Source: Comamonas fluminis (lineage in GTDB: Bacteria; Pseudomonadota; Gammaproteobacteria; Burkholderiales; Burkholderiaceae_C). From it: DNA of 64,000 nt. The stretch is taken from positions 3,361,501-3,425,500 of the forward strand of contig NZ_CP066783.1 of assembly GCF_019186805.1 (NCBI RefSeq), written 5' to 3'. Of the stretch, positions 61,788 to 64,000 are shown piece after piece. Below the pieces are notes generated by a model that saw only the letters and a program-made list of their open reading frames with translations, was not told where the DNA came from and searched no databases. A program made the translations under genes and the position numbers. The number at the start of each line of letters is the position of its first letter. The first letter of the stretch is position 1.

Positions 61788-63161
61788 TCAGGACTTGCGG
61801 CGGCGCACCAGCCAGGCAATCAATGCCAGCACCACGATGACACCCACGGCCATGCCGATGCGGGCCAGTGTCAGCAAGCTGCTGCCCGAGCCTGCTGCCG
61901 CAGGGTCACGCAACTGCGCCACTTGCTGCTCTGTCACCTTGGCGCTGGGGTTGCCATAGCTGGTCAGCAGATAGTTGCCCAGCGAAGTGATCTGCTTGTC
62001 GGTCAGCTCATGGGCAAAGCCGGGCATGACGGAATCTGCGCCATGGCGCTCAATACCGTGCAGCAGCACCTGCACCAGATTGTTGCTGTTGGCGTGCCCC
62101 AGTGATGTGTTGTTGAACAGCGAAGGCAGGCCGCCCCCTTCTGTACCCTGGCCCTGTGCCTGGTGGCAGGCAGCGCAGTAGCCGTCATAGATCTGCGCAC
62201 CGGTCATGGCGTTGTAGTCCTTGGGCAGATCGACTCCGCGCACGCTGTCCAGGGCATCGGTCTGCTTGCCAAAGCTGGCTGCCGACTGCTTGAGGCTGCC
62301 GTCATCCACCGCTGGCAAGGATTTCACATACACCGCAATGGCTTTCAAGTCCTCAGCACTCAGGTGCTTCAGGCTGTGGTCCACCGCTTCGGCCATAGGG
62401 CCTGCCGCTGGGCCTTTGCCAGGCACGGGCTTGCCGCTCATATAGGCCACCAGCTCTTCCTCGGTCCAGCTGCCAATGCCGCTGCTGGCGTGCGATGTGA
62501 TGTTGGGGGCATACCAGCCGCCTAGGTCAGCACCGCCCAGGCTGCGCTTGGCATCTTCCGCCATCAAGGCTGTGCGGGGCGTATGGCAGGTGGTGCAGTG
62601 GGCCAGACCTTGCGCCAGATAGGCGCCGCGGTTCCATTCAGGGGGCTGCGAAGCATCGGCCTTGTAAGGCGTAGCGTCGTGGAACATGGCGTTCCACACA
62701 CTCAAGGACGCGCGGATATTGAACGGGAATGGCAAATCCGTCTGCTTGGCCGGTGCGTCATCCACCGCCTGCACGCCTTGCATGAAGTAGGCATACATGG
62801 CGGCAATGTCCTCGTCCGTCGTCTTGGCATACGCGGTGTAGGGCATGGCGGGGTACAGGTTCGCACCGTCAGCGCGTTTACCGTGGCGCAATGCATCCGT
62901 GAACTGCTGCAGCGTGTAGTTGCCAATGCCGTGCGTCTTGGAAGGCGTGATGTTGGTCGAGTAAATCGAGCCCAGTGGGCTGGCTAGCGCCAGGCCACCG
63001 GCCATGGACTTGCCGCCCGGCGCAGTGTGGCAAGCCACGCAGTCGCCCGCAGTGGCCAGATAACGGCCTCGCTCCACCTCAGCGTTGTCAGCCGCGAAGG
63101 CGGGGGCAGCAGCCAGCACCGTGGCAGCCAGCCAGGAGAATTTCATCAATGTCTTGTTCAT
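61788..63161 (-). CDS. Tri-heme membrane-anchored cytochrome c (GMC dehydrogenase subunit)
   Basis: A 457-residue cytochrome c with a signal peptide (cleaved after AFA, residue 23), three heme sites (C41-VA-CH45, C189-TT-CH193, C329-AA-CH333) and a C-terminal membrane anchor (about 430-452). This is the architecture of the cytochrome subunit of membrane-bound gluconate, sorbitol, fructose or alcohol dehydrogenases. It receives electrons from the GMC flavoprotein encoded 18 bases upstream and passes them to ubiquinone. AGGAGA precedes the ATG. Confidence 0.93.
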   Translation of the reverse strand: MNKTLMKFSWLAATVLAAAPAFAADNAEVERGRYLATAGDCVACHTAPGGKSMAGGLALASPLGSIYSTNITPSKTHGIGNYTLQQFTDALRHGKRADGANLYPAMPYTAYAKTTDEDIAAMYAYFMQGVQAVDDAPAKQTDLPFPFNIRASLSVWNAMFHDATPYKADASQPPEWNRGAYLAQGLAHCTTCHTPRTALMAEDAKRSLGGADLGGWYAPNITSHASSGIGSWTEEELVAYMSGKPVPGKGPAAGPMAEAVDHSLKHLSAEDLKAIAVYVKSLPAVDDGSLKQSAASFGKQTDALDSVRGVDLPKDYNAMTGAQIYDGYCAACHQAQGQGTEGGGLPSLFNNTSLGHANSNNLVQVLLHGIERHGADSVMPGFAHELTDKQITSLGNYLLTSYGNPSAKVTEQQVAQLRDPAAAGSGSSLLTLARIGMAVGVIVVLALIAWLVRRRKS

Positions 63162-63179
63162 GGTGTGTGTTCTCCTGCC

Positions 63180-64000
63180 TCAGGCCTTGGGTTGCCAGTC
63201 AGGCACCAGAGGTTTCCACGTCGCTTGCGTGTTGCTGCGCGGCAGCATGGCCGGGCCACCGTTTTCGGCAATGATGTGCGCCGCTGTACGCATGGCTACG
63301 GCCAGTGCATTCACAGTCGAATTGCAGGTGGACGAGGTGGGCAGCAGGCCCGTAGAGGCCATGTACAGGTTCTCGTGATCCCAGGCGCGGCCGAACTGGT
63401 CAACCACGCATTCCTTGGGGTCCTTGCCCATGCTCAGGGTGCCGCAGATGTGCTGGTTGTTGCTGTAAGCGCCGTCTTTGCTGTAGCGCAGATTGGTTCC
63501 CCCCATCAGCTCGGCGATCTTGGCAAAGTCCTTCTGGGCACGCTTGTGACCCTTGAAGGTGTATTCGTCAATCTGATAGTGCACACGGGGCTTGGGGATG
63601 CCCATGCTGTCTTTTTCATCCGCCAGATCCACGCGGTTTTCCGGGTTGGGCAAAACTTCCAGCACCGTTTTCATGCTCATCTCGCGGGCCGAGATGTGGC
63701 GAAGCTTTTCTTCAAACTCCTTGCCATATACCCCTTCCTTAATGAGCGCACTGGTGGCGCCATCAACACGCGACATATTCGTGAAGTCAATGCGGTAGGG
63801 AGAGTGCTCCGAGCGGAACGCGCCATCACGCATGGCATTGATGGAGCTGGGGCTTTGCGGGCCACGGCCCAACCACACGTCCTCGTCTGCATCAAAAGCA
63901 AGCGAGGTGCTGGGGTGGTCCATCAGGTGGCGGCCCACCTGGTCATGCTCGTTGGCCAGACCATTCTTGAACTTGTCGCTCTTGGACAGCAGCAGCAAAC
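63180..64000 (-). CDS. GMC-family dehydrogenase flavoprotein subunit (partial)
   Basis: The C-terminal 273 residues of a GMC oxidoreductase; the start lies beyond the right edge. The C-terminal GMC domain reads SNNQHICGTLSMG (active-site His), CVVDQFGRAWDHENLYMAST and PTSSTCNSTVNALAVAMRTA. It is of the gluconate 2-dehydrogenase/sorbitol dehydrogenase kind, since a tri-heme cytochrome c gene follows at once. A small third subunit with Tat signal would be expected upstream, outside the window. Substrate unknown. Confidence 0.9.
   Translation of the reverse strand, partial: LLLLSKSDKFKNGLANEHDQVGRHLMDHPSTSLAFDADEDVWLGRGPQSPSSINAMRDGAFRSEHSPYRIDFTNMSRVDGATSALIKEGVYGKEFEEKLRHISAREMSMKTVLEVLPNPENRVDLADEKDSMGIPKPRVHYQIDEYTFKGHKRAQKDFAKIAELMGGTNLRYSKDGAYSNNQHICGTLSMGKDPKECVVDQFGRAWDHENLYMASTGLLPTSSTCNSTVNALAVAMRTAAHIIAENGGPAMLPRSNTQATWKPLVPDWQPKA

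Noticed and set aside
1..64000. tRNA, rRNA, CRISPR, IS element or prophage
   Set aside because: No cloverleaf-like, rRNA-like, regularly spaced repeat or transposase/integrase sequence was recognised on either strand.

Overview
The window reads as chromosomal DNA of a betaproteobacterium of the family Comamonadaceae, most likely Comamonas. The grounds are the GC-rich codon use, the protein types (cydDCABX, PA0069-type radical SAM protein, MoxR/DUF58/TgpA set, YbiB, VF530 protein), and a short intergenic repeat (core AGCTGCTAGCGCTT) of a kind I know from this family. No rRNA, tRNA, CRISPR array, insertion sequence or prophage was seen. The genus is inference.

Left part (1-14.4 kb). A truncated PhnD-type phosphonate-binding protein faces a LysR regulator. 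Next comes a leftward unit of a radical SAM protein and two SUKH (SMI1/KNR4) proteins, with a canonical LexA box against its start. After rnk, an acyltransferase and a GbsR-like regulator lies a gluconate catabolic locus. A LacI-family GntR is divergent from gntK, a three-gene TRAP transporter (dctQ, dctM, dctP), edd and eda, so uptake, phosphorylation and Entner-Doudoroff cleavage are encoded together. Two identical 16-bp operator-like sites lie 137 bp apart between gntR and gntK.

Middle part (14.4-43.4 kb). A leftward cydD-cydC-cydA-cydB-cydX operon encodes cytochrome bd oxidase and its ABC exporter, with several palindromes in front of cydD. A leftward acyl-CoA metabolism block follows: nitronate monooxygenase, acyl-CoA dehydrogenase, periplasmic binding protein, etfA/etfB, a crotonase-fold protein lacking both catalytic glutamates, and a histone-deacetylase-like amidohydrolase. 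The etfB control region carries three palindromes. Rightward from 29.2 kb lie MoxR ATPase, DUF58, TgpA-like transglutaminase and two MltB-type lytic transglycosylases, suggesting an envelope-maintenance operon. Housekeeping and stress genes follow (hsp20, wrbA, tsaD, a CBS protein, a DUF937 protein, a chemotaxis receptor, ybiB, cobA).

Right part (43.4-64 kb). A third SUKH protein and a YhiN-type flavoprotein precede an IclR regulator divergent from a tight operon of SDR, flavin monooxygenase, BASS transporter, epimerase-like SDR and EamA exporter. This looks like an uncharacterised catabolic or detoxification module and is the best candidate for a new system. Then come rpsU and a GatB/YqeY protein; a LysR regulator divergent from a tartrate/D-malate dehydrogenase; an MpaB-like protein; a VF530 protein; a PAS-PAS-GAF-GGDEF-EAL protein; a second EamA transporter; an orphan membrane protein beside a small winged-helix regulator; and a tri-heme cytochrome c with a truncated GMC dehydrogenase at the right edge.

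The most unusual cross-cutting signal is the short repeat family. It sits between genes but also seems to supply coding sequence: a start region for the DUF58 gene, an in-frame insert in the YhiN-type flavoprotein (probably also YbiB), and the last residues plus stop codon of a LysR regulator.
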